Source: Vespula vulgaris
Taxonomy: Eukaryota > Arthropoda > Insecta > Hymenoptera > Vespidae
Direction of reading: 5' to 3'
DNA: 64,000 nt
NCBI RefSeq assembly: GCF_905475345.1
Contig: NC_066587.1
Location: forward strand, 9,601,070-9,665,069
Part shown: positions 13,061 through 27,665 of the stretch, piece by piece
How the letters are laid out: each line of letters opens with the position of its first letter
Position numbering within the stretch: the stretch's first letter is position 1
Position numbers and translations under genes: made by a program
The notes under the pieces: model-generated
What the model was told of the DNA's origin: nothing
Seen by the model: only the letters and a program-made list of their open reading frames with translations
Databases searched by the model: none

Positions 13061-16000
13061 TAGAAACGTCGATAGATCAAACTTCTTGCCCCGATTAATT
13101 GATTAAGAAATTAGACGGTAGCAGATAGAGAGGCACGAGAACGTATGTCCTTATTTATGTAAGTACATATGACAAAGCAATGCTAAACTTGAATCGAATA
13201 TCGTGCGTGTATGCGTGTGTTTGAAAAGAGATGAGATCCATGTTATACAAAATTCCCATACGGATTACAGATATCGATCTAAGTATCTAGGTAAATTATT
13301 CCAAATATATTTATTTACTTATTTATTTATTTATTATACGCGTGTGTAAATAAGCCATGTAAAACGGATGCGTTATAAACATCGAAGTAGAATTTTATCG
13401 AAACATACAATAGCGCAAAAGTGCCATCAAAATGCAGACGCAATCCGAACACTCTTTAATTGCAAGTAACAATTCTTGCACAGTACGGTGATTCTTTCGC
13501 TTCAGAGGGATTACACCATTTTGAATACATCCGCGTCAAGATGCCGTGGTCGAACGAGAAACTAACTCTTGCTTCTGCTAATCTAGTATTTATTAGCACC
13601 AGCCTCAAAAAAGAGAGGCTGCATCGTAGCGACTTTCTGATCATATATTTGTAAACTTTATAAAACGTCTATACCTACCTGTGTTCCAAAAAAAAAAAAG
13701 TGTTCAAAATTAGTAACTATACGTAAGACAGAATTAGGACAAAAAAACGAGAAATTATAAAATTAAAGGGAAAGAAAGGATGATCATCGAGGACTTCATT
13801 TTCGAAAGGTAAAATTTGTCGTAGACTAGGTTAAACGGAGAATTATACACTATAGCAATAGCGAAGAGGCTATCGGCGGTGCACCGAGGATCGCAGGATT
13901 CGCAGCGAATCGATTCGTCCCATCAAGGATTACGGGCGCGGTACGCATGCCGGATACCCGCGCGTACCTCTACCTAGCTGCTATCCTCTGAGCAACCACG
14001 CATGGATCTGGCGAAGCACCGTGACCTACATTTCCATGTCGACTACAATTCGAGTTAAAGTTTTGTTCTACCTGAGGATGAACTATCTCTTCGATCTTTC
14101 AAACCATGGTCGGTCCAGTGAAGTCTCTGTTATTCTCAGAAAAAAGGGGCCGATAGAGAGAGAAACGAACGCTGAAAGAAGACGAAATGGAGCACATGAA
14201 GCCAATGGAAAAACGTAATCCGAGTAAAAACTGGTCGGCGAACTACCATTTAGAGAAAGCTGAGAGAAAGAAGACGAATACACCGTGTACGTATGTCGCA
14301 CCTTCTACAGACGCGAGACTACATAGGCATTATTACGAACCCTGAAACACGTTCGTTCCAATGAGATTTTCATTTTGCCGCTTAACGAATTACAAATACA
14401 TTTAAATGCTTTCCTTGTATTACCTTAATAATACACTCCCTTAACCGTTCTTGTCCTCCATCTTTGTTTAAAGACGCAATCGTCCTTATCACCTGAAACG
14501 AAAATTTCAATCAATTAGAAATAAAGAAAGAAAAGAACTAAACTTATTTCGTTGGATATTCATTTCATTAAAAAAAAAGAGAAGAGAAAAAAATAGGGCA
14601 TCTATTATACCTGGGAAACCTCTTTAACGGCATTTACGTTACGTTGATATTACATTTCGAATGTAATTTTCGCGAAAGAGAATCATTACGATTGAATCAT
14701 CTTTAAAAACATCTATGTATAACGTCCCAAGACTCTTACTCGTCGAACGAGTTTACGATCGCGTAATAATCTGCGAAGCTAGTCTCTCCTTGATGATTCA
14801 TGAGTCGATAATAATGAAACGCAAATATACAGTTTTTGAATTTTAATGCACGCCGTTTACTTTTGCTCGCCGTGCGAAATTCATCCATGTATACATCGCA
14901 TAAGTACATAGATATCTATGTGTAGTTATATAAGCATCTACATACCAAATTGCATGCCAAATTGCGTGACTTGGTCTCATTGTCCGACGCAATTTAGATC
15001 ATCAAGTATAAAGAAAACGCCTTTTACTAATAATTCGATGCTATATACTCGTATCTAAAAACATCGATACGAGCCGACAAATATTATAACTTTTTCTTAT
15101 GTGCATTTACAATCGATACGAAATCAATTAAATTTAAAACGACAATCTAAAAGAACAAGCGAAAACTTGTTGGAGTAATAACTCTATCACAAGAGATCGA
15201 TCTCACCTTCTATTTTCATTATTACTTTTTTTTACAAACTTTGCATTTAAAGTAGCTTAAGAGAGGATGTTACCGAGTTGTGGAAAAGAAGAGAAAAGGG
15301 GTAAAAATTCTGTAAAAAACTTCTTAGTCTTTGTTTTCTAAGCGGTAAAAATTTAACGAGTGAAGGGAACCAGTCAAATTCCCGTAGCAGAGAAGCAAAA
15401 CAATAGGAAAAAGAGAGAAAAAGCTAAATAATAGCACTTCCGTAATATTTTGTATTTTTTGTTTTCCATTTCTCTTCACCTCTCTTTCTCCACCTTTTTA
15501 ATTTATTGATAAAGAATTTGTTTAATTTGTTGCACGATTCTCTATGGTATATATTCTCTATATTTATACCTATTAATATAGTCGATGAAAAAGAGAAAGA
15601 GAAAGGGCGAGAAATAAGAGAAAGGAGTAAGTAAGGACAACGGATATCTCTCGCCGAGCGAAGAAGAAAGGAAAGACTTTGAATCGTATAGGCCTTAGGC
15701 GCGTACGTCTAAAGATTTCCCTTCCTTTATCAAGGAGTAAGGCGTGACTTTAATTTTTATATGGTATACTCGAACGGTTTCGATTTGTTCCACGCGACCC
15801 TTTCGAAGGCGAAGAAGCAACGTGGCTTTAGAGTAGCCTTCCTTTCATAGCTCGGTGCATGCACGTATCGAGCTTTAATCGCAGCTTGTTTTAACTCGGC
15901 GGTCGTCTCTTCTTCGACTACTTGGCTACTCGAGTCTACTCGTCGAAGACATATACGTGACTTTAATTTTGATACGGGGAGAAATTCCCACGGCACGAAC

Positions 16001-16320
16001 ACGCTCCTGCGGTTTAATTTCACCAACGCAGCAGGTTGCGTCTGCTACCAACTATGGGCGTCTTCTCGTACTCGCTTTGCACTAACTATCCTTTCATCCC
16101 TTTGCTAGTATCTCTTTCTCTCTCACACATCAATCTAGTCCTTCGACGCCAGAGAGATGAGATCGAGAACAAAATCATCCAAAGTTTTGCTACGTTTTCT
16201 TCTTTTTAGCATATCAATCTTGCGTATGAACGAACGCTAGAAGAAAATCAATTTCTCGAGAAAAAGTTCGATTCGAGAGACGTTCTTGCATGTACATGCG
16301 CCTACGGCCTGACATCTTTG

Positions 16321-16405
<85 letters not shown>

Positions 16406-16435
16406 ATCTCTCTATCTCTCTATCTCTCTATCTCT
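16321..16435. repeat. Long (CT)n microsatellite with TCTA end
   Basis: About 78 bases of pure CT, then tctatctc units. Open frames through it on both strands are artefacts of the repeat. Confidence 0.97.
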
Positions 16436-16649
16436 TACGCACACTCCCATCCACTTTTTCTTTCCTCCCCTTTCTCCTTCTCCTTCATAGAGGAACAATC
16501 CTCTATAGGACGGTAGCACTAGACAATAACTCTTTTGTCTATGGCCGAAGGCACGTGGCGCAGGAAAATTACTACGCTGCCAGTTTATTGTAAACATTTG
16601 TCCGCGTAAATAGACTCAGGAGGGCGAGATCATCTCTCGATTTTTACCT

Positions 16650-16670
16650 TTCTCTCTCTCTCTCTCTCTC
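16650..16670. repeat. (CT)n microsatellite
   Basis: Short pure CT tract. Confidence 0.85.
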
Positions 16671-19382
16671 GATGCCTCCTTGGAGTATAGCGAAAGAAAA
16701 GGAGAAAAAAGGCAAAGCCTCCACTATCGTTGTTTTCCTTGCTTTTTTGAGAAAAACCACTCTGATAATACGAGACCGTCTGAAAGACTCCGAAAGAGTC
16801 TACGTAATAACGGCGAGACATTTCTTAAATTTCCTTCTATCCAACAGAGAAAGAAAAAGAAGGGATTGAAGGATAGAAGTTACAAACCTGAACTCAGACT
16901 GTAACAAAGTTTTATACACACACACAAACACAAACACGTGTATAAGGCAAAAATATGTAAGATAAAACAAACCCTGTTTATAAACCATACGTACGAATAA
17001 ACGAATTCAATACGTTTCCTAATATTACTCTTTAGACGAGCATTTGCATGAATCAATGTATAAAATTGTTATATTCATAGAGCGAAAATGTGGAATATAA
17101 CGATGACCAGTCTACAAATACTCGAATGTCGTTAGAACATCGACCTATTTCCAAGTAACTTAGTAAACTGAATATCTCAACTAATAACTTTATATTCTAC
17201 GAACAAGTTAGTTTCATTTTCTTGCAGCATTGAGCGAGAATATCTTTCAACAGATTTTTTATGCTATTGGTTGTGTAAGTTTTACGGAACGAAAACTTTT
17301 CTCTCGTTTTCGTGCTTGAAAATATTCACACTCTGGCTCGACCAATTGATATCGTAATTGTTTTCTCAATAAATGAATCAAATGTCTATCGCAGACTATT
17401 TAGAATAGATATCATTTCGTTGTTATTCACAAAAGATTGATATGTTACAACAACAATAAAATAACTGTAATAACATATGTATATAAATATAAAGTGTGTG
17501 AATCACCTAAAAGTAGAAGTATAAGAATCTCGGTTATTTCTAATGACAGAAAAAATGTCTGAGAAAGAAAATATCTCTTCGAAGGGGTTAATATAATAGA
17601 ACCGAAAAATTTTACTTTTGAAGGTCATATTTTTCAAAATATATGAGTCATCCATATCCTTTTAAAGAAAATTTGATATTTTTCTAGTCTCATATTGTGA
17701 TATTGTATACTGTGAACAAAATTATAACCTTCCTAATTTTATAAATACTGCAAACCTACTTACTCGACAACAAATATAGGCAAGATATAAACTACAAATA
17801 CAAAACGAGAACACTATTCCCACTATGCATCCATCATATCGGTGTATAAATTTATATTATCATTCTCACTCGTAACATAACAATCGAGTTAGTGTAAATT
17901 AGGGTAAATAGTATTAGGAGACTGAACTCATACTTTCCAGTCTCTCATGCGTTTTGCAATGGTCTGTGCTATATACGATACCGGTACATATTTTTTTTAC
18001 GATAAATGTATTGAGAGTAATAAATATATTTAATACATATAATTAAGTATATAAGTTTGTAACGAAAAAACAATATTTTGCCAAAAATAATAATTAGTGA
18101 ATATATTTATACATTATTATAATAAAAATCAAAATACGTGACTTCCTTTTTATATTATTTACGAGGTAGAACTCTCATCGCTAATTTTTGAGGTTTTCTC
18201 TATAAAACTAGTTCCATTTTATATTTCATTTCATTTTACATTTAATATAATATAAAATATAACAATAATAAAAACATTTAAATAGTACGCTTAAATAGTA
18301 CATTACTGTGGGATGTGAGTATCAGTGTTATCGAATAAATGTACACGTTATGTACGCGCTTATCCCTATTCTGATTATATAAAGTTAAAGGATAAAGAAA
18401 GCCAAGAAAGACGGTTCGGAAATTCAGACCATGAGACAAGTTAGACGACTGTAGACGATTTTAAATGACAGTATATTAAATTCTTTTTTTTAGCTAAGCA
18501 CAATAATTAAAATTTATGTTTTATTAAGACTCGGCTTAGTTTTCGTTCTTCAAAGCTCGTCCCAAATTTCTACATTATAATAATAAACTCAACGATGGAT
18601 TTGGAAATCTAAAATAGAGCATTACAAGGATGTTTTTTTGCAATTGTTTTCGTATATACATAAAAAGTGTATGATGTTTTATTCGGCCATTTTTTTACTT
18701 CACACGGCCATGTTTTATACATGTCTGAACAATGTATTAGAATTTATCAGAGCGTATTTGCTAAGACTCTTTTGCTGATCGTAGAGTTTTCCAAATTCTT
18801 AAAATAAAGTGAATCTGCAGGGCAATAACGACTTCTTCTTTGGAATCGCTTAAATTTTTTCAAAACGCCGACGTCGGTATAGATGATTGATTATTAGTGA
18901 ATCCTCAGTTTTCTTCACATCGATTTCATAATAGAATATCATAAAAATTACAGTTTTACTAATAATGTAATAATAATTTACTAATAAAAAAGTCAATAAG
19001 GACCAAAATAAGATCGATATAAGAAAAAACAGAATAAAACTAAAATTAGTATTATAAATTGATTACATAATTATAAGGCAGAAAGTCAAGGAGAAACGAA
19101 TATGAATGAAAATAAAAGAAGCGTTACGTATTTACTTATCGGTATTAGATATATCTTTCGGTGGATAATAACGTATCCAAATTATCGAAATTACGATTTG
19201 TTGAGAATTCGTGCGAAAAACCATCACGCGAGGTGACACATGAAATGCACCCAAAAGGAAAGACAAAGATCTTTATGAGACACTAGCAAATGTAAATTGT
19301 ACATTGTACATTGATCTTTTAAATATATTCTTTCTGCTATTGTTATTATAAATCACCATCATTATATATTATAGACTGTACA

Positions 19383-19384
<2 letters not shown>

Positions 19385-19422
<38 letters not shown>
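19385..19422. repeat. (AT)n microsatellite
   Basis: Pure AT dinucleotide tract followed by ATT-rich sequence to about 19500. Confidence 0.95.
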
Positions 19423-19428
<6 letters not shown>

Positions 19429-19818
19429 TAAATATATATATCTTCTACTTTTTCTTCTCATCATTTTTATTATTATTATATTACTATTATTATTATTAAC
19501 AGTAATAATATTAAGTGAACTAGACCCACATGGAGAAACTATAAAAAATATCCCTGGGAGTTCTACCCCATAAATAGTGTGAAAATTCATCTTTGATTAA
19601 AAAAAATACTGTATGATATATAATATATAAGAATCTTGAATTACGAATCTAGATGCTTATTGTTCTATTAAATGTTAGTTATAAGATTTTTAAGTCTCTA
19701 GTATATAAAAAGGAAAACTATACATTTTTCTAAAATTTAACAATACCTCAGAACCTAAAACTCGTTAACAAGAACGGCTGAATAGATATTCTCTTATTTG
19801 TAGCATAGAATCGTTTAT

Positions 19819-20041
19819 CAAAGCTCATTAAAATGTCCGAGTGAGCTACCATAATTCTTTCATGTGAGCATTGCGAAACGTGTTTCGGATTAAAAAATCC
19901 GAGCATCAGTTTATGCATAAATAAGCAGACAATCGTTCTTCACGGAAACAGAATACACACCACTTAGGGGTATATACGAAAATCAGTAGTGGAAGCACGA
20001 ATTTCTTTTCTTTTGTCAAATTTAAAGGGCGCCACTACACA
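19819..20041 (+). repeat. Dispersed repeat R1, copy a
   Basis: Shares with the copy at 43749-43957 the ordered blocks aaagctcattaaaat, gtgagcattgcgaaacg, gagcatcagtttatg, acacaccact, gaaaa...agtag, tttcttttg, and a terminal ggcgccacta. Weaker similarity extends left to about 19745. No reading frame is conserved. Likely a non-coding part of an old transposable element. Confidence 0.75.
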
Positions 20042-23000
20042 AAAATTAGTTGTCATGACAAATAATAAAAAATATCGAAAATAATATTTACGTCAACAGC
20101 GAATCCAGACATGTTTTTTAAATATGTCAGAAATTTCTTTTTTAATGAAGAAAGCGTTATAATACCACCGATAGTGATATTAACGCTTTCAGTTTTAAGC
20201 GACCCATCTGATATACATATAAAAACACTTTTTGTATAAACTTGGGACAAGTTATCTCAAAACATATGTAACGTATTGCAATTAGAAAGATAATTTAATT
20301 CTCTAAAACTTTTATTTCGATGTTAAAAAATGCATACCTTTTCTGATATTCGTAAAAATATATATAATAACCGTGGTTTGAGAGATTTTTAAATGCTAAC
20401 TTTTTAAAGAAGCATTTTCCGACTAATGTTTATTGAAAAGCTTTAATCCTGAATTAAACTTTTTCTAAAATCTGAAAATCATCAGAATATTTGGGCCTAC
20501 CCTGTATGTGTCAAACGTTATACAAACGTAAAAATATTTAATACATTATAATATATTATACCGAAAAGATAGCCAACGCATTGCATGCGAAAGAATGCTA
20601 TCGAATTTCTCCCATCGCGTCATTTCCGCTTTTCTTTGTACGCGTTACTCCGCTATCTGTCACAGACGCATTTACTGGATTCAATCTCGTAAGCCGGATG
20701 TCGATAAGCGAACCGTGATAAGTCCAAAATAATGGCAGAACTCGAAATATATTTTTGCGATGGCCCGAGAGGATAGTGTCATCCTCGAAGAAGACAATCG
20801 AAAAGAAACAGCAAAGAGAGATCTCACATTTTTTCGTTATAGCGCGTTCTTAAATTTTCACGGTATCCTTTCGATAGGTATAGCTAAATACGGATGATAA
20901 CAACAGACGCGGATACTCTCACTTTCACCCTTTCCTCTCCGTATCCCTGGCAACGTAGTGGCGATACGTGACGTATCGCGAGCAAAGCGCAGGATTCGGA
21001 GAGATGGAGGGAACGTGAACCGTATGCTCAGAGCTAGGAACGCGAGATGTCGAGAACGAAAAGCGAGAGCAGGCAATTTTTTAAGCGTGTGCAAGAGGAG
21101 CCCTTTTCGAGAGGGTAGCAGGAAAGGGTGGTTCAAGAACCTCGGCAAGATCGAGACATAGGTACTTTCGACGATTTTATCCGACATGGTCCTCCTATGT
21201 TGACGAACGTATGCAATACCCATGTATGATAAAGACCTCCTTCCCTTCTCAACGCATTATCCCTTTTCTTACGTCATTTTTATTATTCCATTGCTACTGT
21301 CGCTGTTGCTATTCCGACAAAAATAATGAAACGTAAATATGCCTATTTACTTGCAGAATATAGTAAAAAGTTATATTTACAAATGAACATTCTTCATTTT
21401 CAGATATCTCGACGGGAGAGGGAAGAGTTCGATAGAAAGCAGATGATTGCTTATGGCTGATTCAGAAGCGAGACGAAAGTAATTTCAAAGCGCTTGTAAT
21501 TGATGCTAACCGTCGTAATTAAAACTAAAAGCTTTACATCAGTCTCCTCGGCGAAAGGTGTTACGTGTAACCAGGTTAATACTCTCGAACGTAAGAAAGT
21601 CGAGGTCGTAACCGTTTCTCCCTTGCTGCTCATCCAACGATTCTCCAAGCTTTTGGAATTTCATGGACGAAGTAGAGATCCTGTTCCGTGTGGTCGCCGA
21701 AATTGAATCATATTTGCTCGGAGATAGACAAATCCAATCAAAATCATTTTAAAGTTTAGACAGCGGATCGGAGTACAGTCTAGACCAGGGATGAACAACA
21801 TCTTCTCCTGTACGGGCGGCCGCATAGTCCTCGCTATATCTAATCCGTTCCCTCGCTAGTTAAATAAGTTCGCTAGCCACCACTCCAAGCGACTATCCAT
21901 AAATAGAGAGATACAAAAGCCGAGGTACACCGGTGTCAAGTAGTGGGGATCGTCTTCTTTCGTCTTATCGAACAGGCGAGTAGTAGGGGTGTGGACCGCG
22001 ATCCACGGGCCACTAGTTGCCTGCCTCTGGTCTTGATGGTATGGCTGTGCGTGGACCGTGGGACGACGTTAAAAATTGACGCAACCTAACGTTACCGGTC
22101 ATGAAAGATTCATCCTTCGAAACTATTCGAAATAGGAAGAAACGTGTGCGCCAATCTGTATTTCGTAAATCTAGGCGCGTATTCAAAAAAGAAACTAAAT
22201 CTCGATATCTCGACAACGAAATCTATGTTAGAACTTATTTACGCCTAAGGCAACGGCTCAATACTTTCGTCACTTTAGTCCGTAACAGTATTCCTTGTAC
22301 ACTCCTTGCTGATTTCTTTGTTCGTTTTACTCGTTTTATCTGTTTTACCGATCGCATTGAATGTTACTAAATATTGAAAGAAATCATACACTCTGTCTAC
22401 TCCTTGAATTTCTTCTCTTCGGATAATACGTACAACTCGACGTCAACGGAAACAGACTGAGACTTCAAACGCTCCATCTACCGAAAATAATTTTATTACC
22501 AACGCTCTGTGCAATCGATAAAACAGGTTTAAGTGGCGATCAAATAAATCGAACGATTTCGAATGAAAAACGATCGACTCGATGCTTGGCGACGTTCGAG
22601 TTCACCGATTATGATACACACCCGCGCACGCTCTCTGTGACACGCATGTACTTACGACGTATAAGTGTGCATGCATGACGTATATAATACGCCAGCGTGT
22701 CGTCAATTCATCGTGGACTTTATCCGCCGCTTCGGATGCGTCTATACCTGTCCGGCGCAAGCAGTAACGTGCAACTTTTATTCAGGCGTGTATACGCGTT
22801 TGCTGGAACCCCGTGATATTTCTACCGTAGAATAATTTTTTGCAAAAAGTTTATCCTAAACATATACGCATGTATAGAAGCGAATTCATCCAGCTAAATG
22901 TTAAATACACGTTAATTAAAAATTTAATTCGTATCGCTGGACATGAGAATAAGTTATCAAATAAATTAAAGGGAAATAACCACAATTTGTTTTCGATCCC

Positions 23001-23502
23001 ATCGACATTTCGATTCCTTGTGAAACGAAATAATCGAAACGATTAACGGTAATGCTTTTCGAATTTTCCAAATAAAACGTAATATTTCTTCGTCTTACTA
23101 TGATAATAACAATTAAAGGAATATATCTAAGTCGTAAAAAGACCTCTATAAACATTCACATTGGAAACTTTCCTTATCGCAATTACTTGAGATTACAAGG
23201 AACGTTTCTTCTTCCTTCTTCTTTTTGATTTTTGCGAAAGACAAGGATTCAAGAGAGGGAGACAGAAACCGAGAGAACCCGAAGAGTTCTCTCGAAGAGA
23301 GTGAGTCACGTTCGTTCGTGAACGAGCACGTTTTTCCTAGTCGTTCGTTGACCGAGCTCGGGCAATTGTCTGTGCATTCGTTTGCTCCGTTTGCCATACG
23401 TCGTAACTCCACGGTGCGCGTTGAGTTTCAATGTGAAAATTGCGAGAAACAAAGAAACAAAAAGTAAACGTTTAACGTGCTTCCATCTCTGTCTTAAGAA
23501 GA
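20042..23502. other. Spacer upstream of the MADF-BESS gene
   Basis: No gene supported. GC-richer islets with many CpG at 20880-21200, 21780-22100 and 22600-22800 could be regulatory. The last ~250 bases before 23503 probably hold the MADF-BESS promoter and leader; no TATA box is evident. Confidence 0.4.
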
Positions 23503-24485
23503 ATGTATAAAAAGACGAACGTTCATCGAATGGCAAACGACACGATCGTCAAGTTTATCCAACTCTATCGATCTTACGAGTGCCTCTGGAACGTCTCCTC
23601 CGAGGATTATGGAAGCAAACTCTCGCGTAATGCCGCATTTGACATGATATCACGGAAAATGCAAATACCGGGTTTCGGGCCGCGCGAAGTCGCCCGGAAA
23701 ATAAAGAACCTTAAATCGGCTTACCAACAGGAAGTCAAGAAGATCGAAAAAAGTGAAGAAAAACCAGGGACAGGAGGTGCCTATCGACCGAGAGTCATAT
23801 GGTTCGATCTGCTCGACGACTTTCTTCGAAAGTCTGAGAAACCGTCGCAATGTGACCTCCAATTCGATAACGATCGATCGAATGATCGATCGAAAACGGT
23901 AAGTGACTCGTTTCGGTCTGTCTTATTAAATCACCTCGCATGACACATTTTACTCGTCTATAAAACAGCAAGAAAGCGGTCCCATTCTTATTGTACACAA
24001 TTTTTGATTTTTGTCTGGACTAACGATAAAAGCAAAAGAATCGTCGTAAAAATGCAAACGATTCTTTTCAGATCCGGCAAACTTTCTACAGCGATAATCA
24101 AGGAAGAAACGTTACAAAAGTTATAAAGAAAAATCTGTCTACGTACGAATCCAGCTCGGAGATCGAAAGCAGTTCTGCTTCAAAAGGAAAGAGATCATCG
24201 GTCGTCGATGTCTTCCTCGATGAGAGACGAAAAAGGAGAAGAAAGAAGGAAGATAACGCGATTAAAGTCGATGAGTACAAAAGTTTTGGCAAATATGTAG
24301 CTGCGAGCCTTGGAAGAATGCCCTTCGAATACGCGGTCTCAGCTGAAACTGAAATTCATAGTGTCATAATAAAGTATAAGGTTTACGCTATGCGAAAAAT
24401 CGTTTATCCGACAGCAAAAACAATGACGACGACCATCAGTACTCATCGTTCCTCCACTTACCTACCACCTTCGAACTTTTCTTAA
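23503..24485 (+). CDS. MADF-BESS domain DNA-binding protein, two exons
   Basis: Exons 23503-23898 and 24072-24485, joined in phase 0 (donor gtaagt, acceptor ttttcag), predict 269 residues. Residues about 15-110 form a MADF domain: the line ELYRSYECLWNVSSEDY-like start with the conserved Trp (seen as SYECLWNVSSEDYGSK), basic helix REVARKIKNLKSAYQQEVKK, and closing aromatic WFDLLDDFL. The second exon has a very basic stretch (RRKRRRKK), a likely nuclear signal, then a BESS-like motif (YKSFGKYVAASLGRMP...). MADF-BESS proteins are insect nuclear factors, MADF binding DNA and BESS mediating protein contacts. Two candidate starts exist, ATG at 23503 and ATG at 23530; the second sits nearer the domain. 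It has no close neighbours. It may be a transcription factor or a domesticated transposon-derived protein; which target it binds cannot be read from sequence. Confidence 0.85.
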
Positions 24486-25605
24486 ACACTTCGTCATCGC
24501 ACCAAAGAAACGCGACCTACATATATAGTTCCATCGACAGCATCGCATTCGACCAGAGAGAATCTTTATCGTATTAGCACTGATCAGCTAATGGTGTGAC
24601 ATCATCTATACTTTTACCTGTTCCTTTCCCCTTCCGCCGTTCTCATTTGAAAAAGGAGAAGTTATTTTTTCTTTTTCTACATCTGTCGATAAAATAAATT
24701 TAAAATTTAATATATATTCTGTAACATATCAATTGCATTAAAAAAACACACACACACGTTTTCTTTAAGCGCGATAAGACAAGGTTAAATCTCGTTGAAA
24801 GAATCGTTTCGAAACTCGAAGGTCACGACTTATATGTAATAACGAAATGTTCCTGCAAATTAATTAAAAATGAAGATGTTTAGAAAATGTATATACTGAC
24901 AAATATTATTTCTCTTTGAAATAAATGCGTTCCAATCGACGATTTCAAATCATATCATCGAAGGGAAATGACATTATTATTTCAAGATTTTAAACTCGGC
25001 CTTTATTGAATACTAGAAAAAGAAAGATGAGCTTAAATTTCTTGGATTCAAATGGATTTTTTTTTTCATCGTCAGCGAAGCGTCTCGTTTCACAAAGGGT
25101 TAACGATATTCCATTTCTGAGCGATCGCGCTTCGCCGATAACAGGGCTTTCCATTCTCAACAGGCTTTCCGATTCTCAACGGTGTAAAATCAACAAGGAA
25201 GCGCTCTCCGTCTCCCTTCGCGAGTATCTTTTATCAGCTCTTATTTTATCGTTTATCGATTACAGTCATTCTTTTCAGTGTTTGTAATGAACTCGGCATA
25301 AAATTGCAAGCGCTTTTGCAATACTGTGCCATGCAAGAGAAGAAAAGAGGAAAGAAATATATTACAGAAACAACATTTTGTTTTTATCATAGAAAAGTAT
25401 CGAAAAGTAATTTTCGTAAGATTCTCTTTCCAACGTTCAACAGCGTTAATTTGTCCTGCAAAGGACGAAGATGGACGGGATAATTCCTTGGAACGAATCG
25501 CAAGCAGGTGATACATGAAACATCAAGAAGCGTCCGTAGGGCACTCGTACGTTAGCAGCTCGCCTTGAAGACGCGTTCGTTGTAGCCAGGGATATCGACC
25601 GACCC

Positions 25606-25640
25606 GACTCGACTCGACTCGACTCGACTCGACTCGACTC
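25606..25640. repeat. (GACTC)7 pentanucleotide tandem
   Basis: Seven exact copies of gactc, inside a GC-rich block. Confidence 0.97.
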
Positions 25641-25901
25641 AACCTTCTCCACTCGGCTGGGTGCGAGGGAGACTGGGAGTCTCGACGCGTACCACCCCCG
25701 CCGCCTACGCGTCTCTCTCACGCACACACCCATACTTTACGTTCTACCTCTTCATCCAGTACATCCAGCACTAACGACCAACGAGTGCGCGCGCCCACCG
25801 CCCAAAGAGCCTTTACCAGACAGGACGTAGGCCGTGCAAACATTCTATGCAAAATTCTCGCCGGTTTTATTTCAACCGCTTTTCCTTTTTCCTTCGTCCT
25901 T

Positions 25902-25904
<3 letters not shown>

Positions 25905-25941
<37 letters not shown>
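25905..25941. repeat. (CT)n microsatellite
   Basis: Pure CT tract. Confidence 0.95.
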
Positions 25942-25945
<4 letters not shown>

Positions 25946-27572
25946 CTTTTCTCACAGTTTCCCTTTTAGTCGGTTCGTAGCGTTACGCGATCGTAAGCAC
26001 TCGCAGAAAACATCGAGTCGTTACGATATCCCATTCGTTCGATCACAACTGTACATTAATCTGCCCTTTAATTAAAATCGATTCTAAAAAGCTTGAATAC
26101 GATTTAACAACAATCATTCGCACCAGACGTATTCTATACCTGTTTCGTATTCCGCAAGGACATACGTACTTACTTAGCTAAGTATATCTACGTCTGAGTG
26201 GATCAGAAATAAAGAAACAAGACATAAATGTTATTCTAACCGACGATATTATTGTCGATTTCTCTAAAAGTTTATATCCGTCCGATGGTAAACGGTCGGC
26301 GTCCCTTATCGTTAGTAGGCGCTTCTTCGAGCCTCGAACTCGCCGATAGATAGCTAACTCTTCGTCGGTTCGCTTCAGTCTAACAATAAGTGGAGACTGT
26401 CTGCTGCCGACTACCCCTATCCTTTCCAGTCGTTGCGCCACCCTCTGTGGCACCCATCGCAAAATCCTCCCTTCTTCCTCGCACGCACACCTACGCGCAG
26501 AGTTCTCCCACCGACTTACCTCCCCTCCAACTTGCCGCTCGATGTTTTACGCTCCTTTGTCACGAAACATAACGACGCGATGCCTACATCTCTCCACCCC
26601 TAACCTTCCTCTCTCATATTCCCACCGCCCTCATCCAGGATAGAATTCACGCCCTCAAGAAGATCGAGAAACGCCGAGCACTCTTTTCTTTTCAATTTAA
26701 CAGTCCTAACATTTTAGTTTTTATATAAGATCAGTTAACGTGTGAAACAAGAGAAAAAGAGAAAAAGTCTTTCTGATTGAAGCGATCGCATTAAAAGCGT
26801 CATCCACATATACGTATCTAGGTGTATGCAAAAGCGCTTACGAGACAAGAAGACGACACTTTCGAAATTGACAAAAAAAAAATCAATACTTAAAAGATCC
26901 GGAAAATTCTGAAGAAATTTTCCAAGGATTGCCTTAGAAACCGCATCTAATTAAGAAATCAGCAAAGTTTACGAGTTGTTCTCCGTTCAAAGAGAACTTA
27001 CTTCTATTTTTCTTTTTTTTTTTATCTTCTAAATTTTGTTCGCTGATAGGAAGAATAATCACTGCTTCGGGCGTTGAGAAAGAAAAAAGAGAAAAAAGAA
27101 TTCGAGTCGTCTTGCTCTCGATGACGACAAACGTTAGCGAGATATGGCGCGCGTGGCTCGTCTCGAGTGGTCGACAAAATAGCTGCAATTTAAGAGAGAG
27201 AGTCCGACCCTCCTCGACGGTACTCGTGCAGATCGGTGCTACTTTAGAAACCTCTCCTTTTTTTTTCTTTTCAATAACAATTCAAGAGACGCAACCCAGA
27301 TGGCTTCCAAATTCGTTCGAAAGATTCGCGCTTTAACAAAATCTCCCTTCAAAACCATTCAAAATATTCGTTCGTAGTGTTAAAAGTCGATTTGAGTTGT
27401 GCTGCTACACCTAAATCTTTAGCTCTACTCTTCCAACTTCAATTCTCCCAATCCGTCCACGTTTCATCTGTCTGGTCATTTAATACATGCACTAACGAAC
27501 GCGCGCAATGGTTGTTACTTGCATAAATTGTTTTTTAAAAACTTTTTGGAAGAGTGAAAGAGAGTAAACGTG

Positions 27573-27576
<4 letters not shown>

Positions 27577-27662
<86 letters not shown>
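27577..27662. repeat. Long (AG)n microsatellite
   Basis: More than 80 bases of pure AG. Confidence 0.97.

Positions 27663-27665
<3 letters not shown>

Larger units (their letters stand above)
13061..18078. other. Intergenic or intronic, no supported gene
   Basis: Mixed AT-rich spacer. Short conserved-looking GC islets at 13860-14000 and 15640-16080, otherwise only the CT tracts listed. Confidence 0.5.

Noticed and set aside
20053..20250. 65-codon minus-strand frame with protein-like composition
   Set aside because: No recognisable family, no flanking exons and stops immediately upstream; may be transposon debris but cannot be supported.
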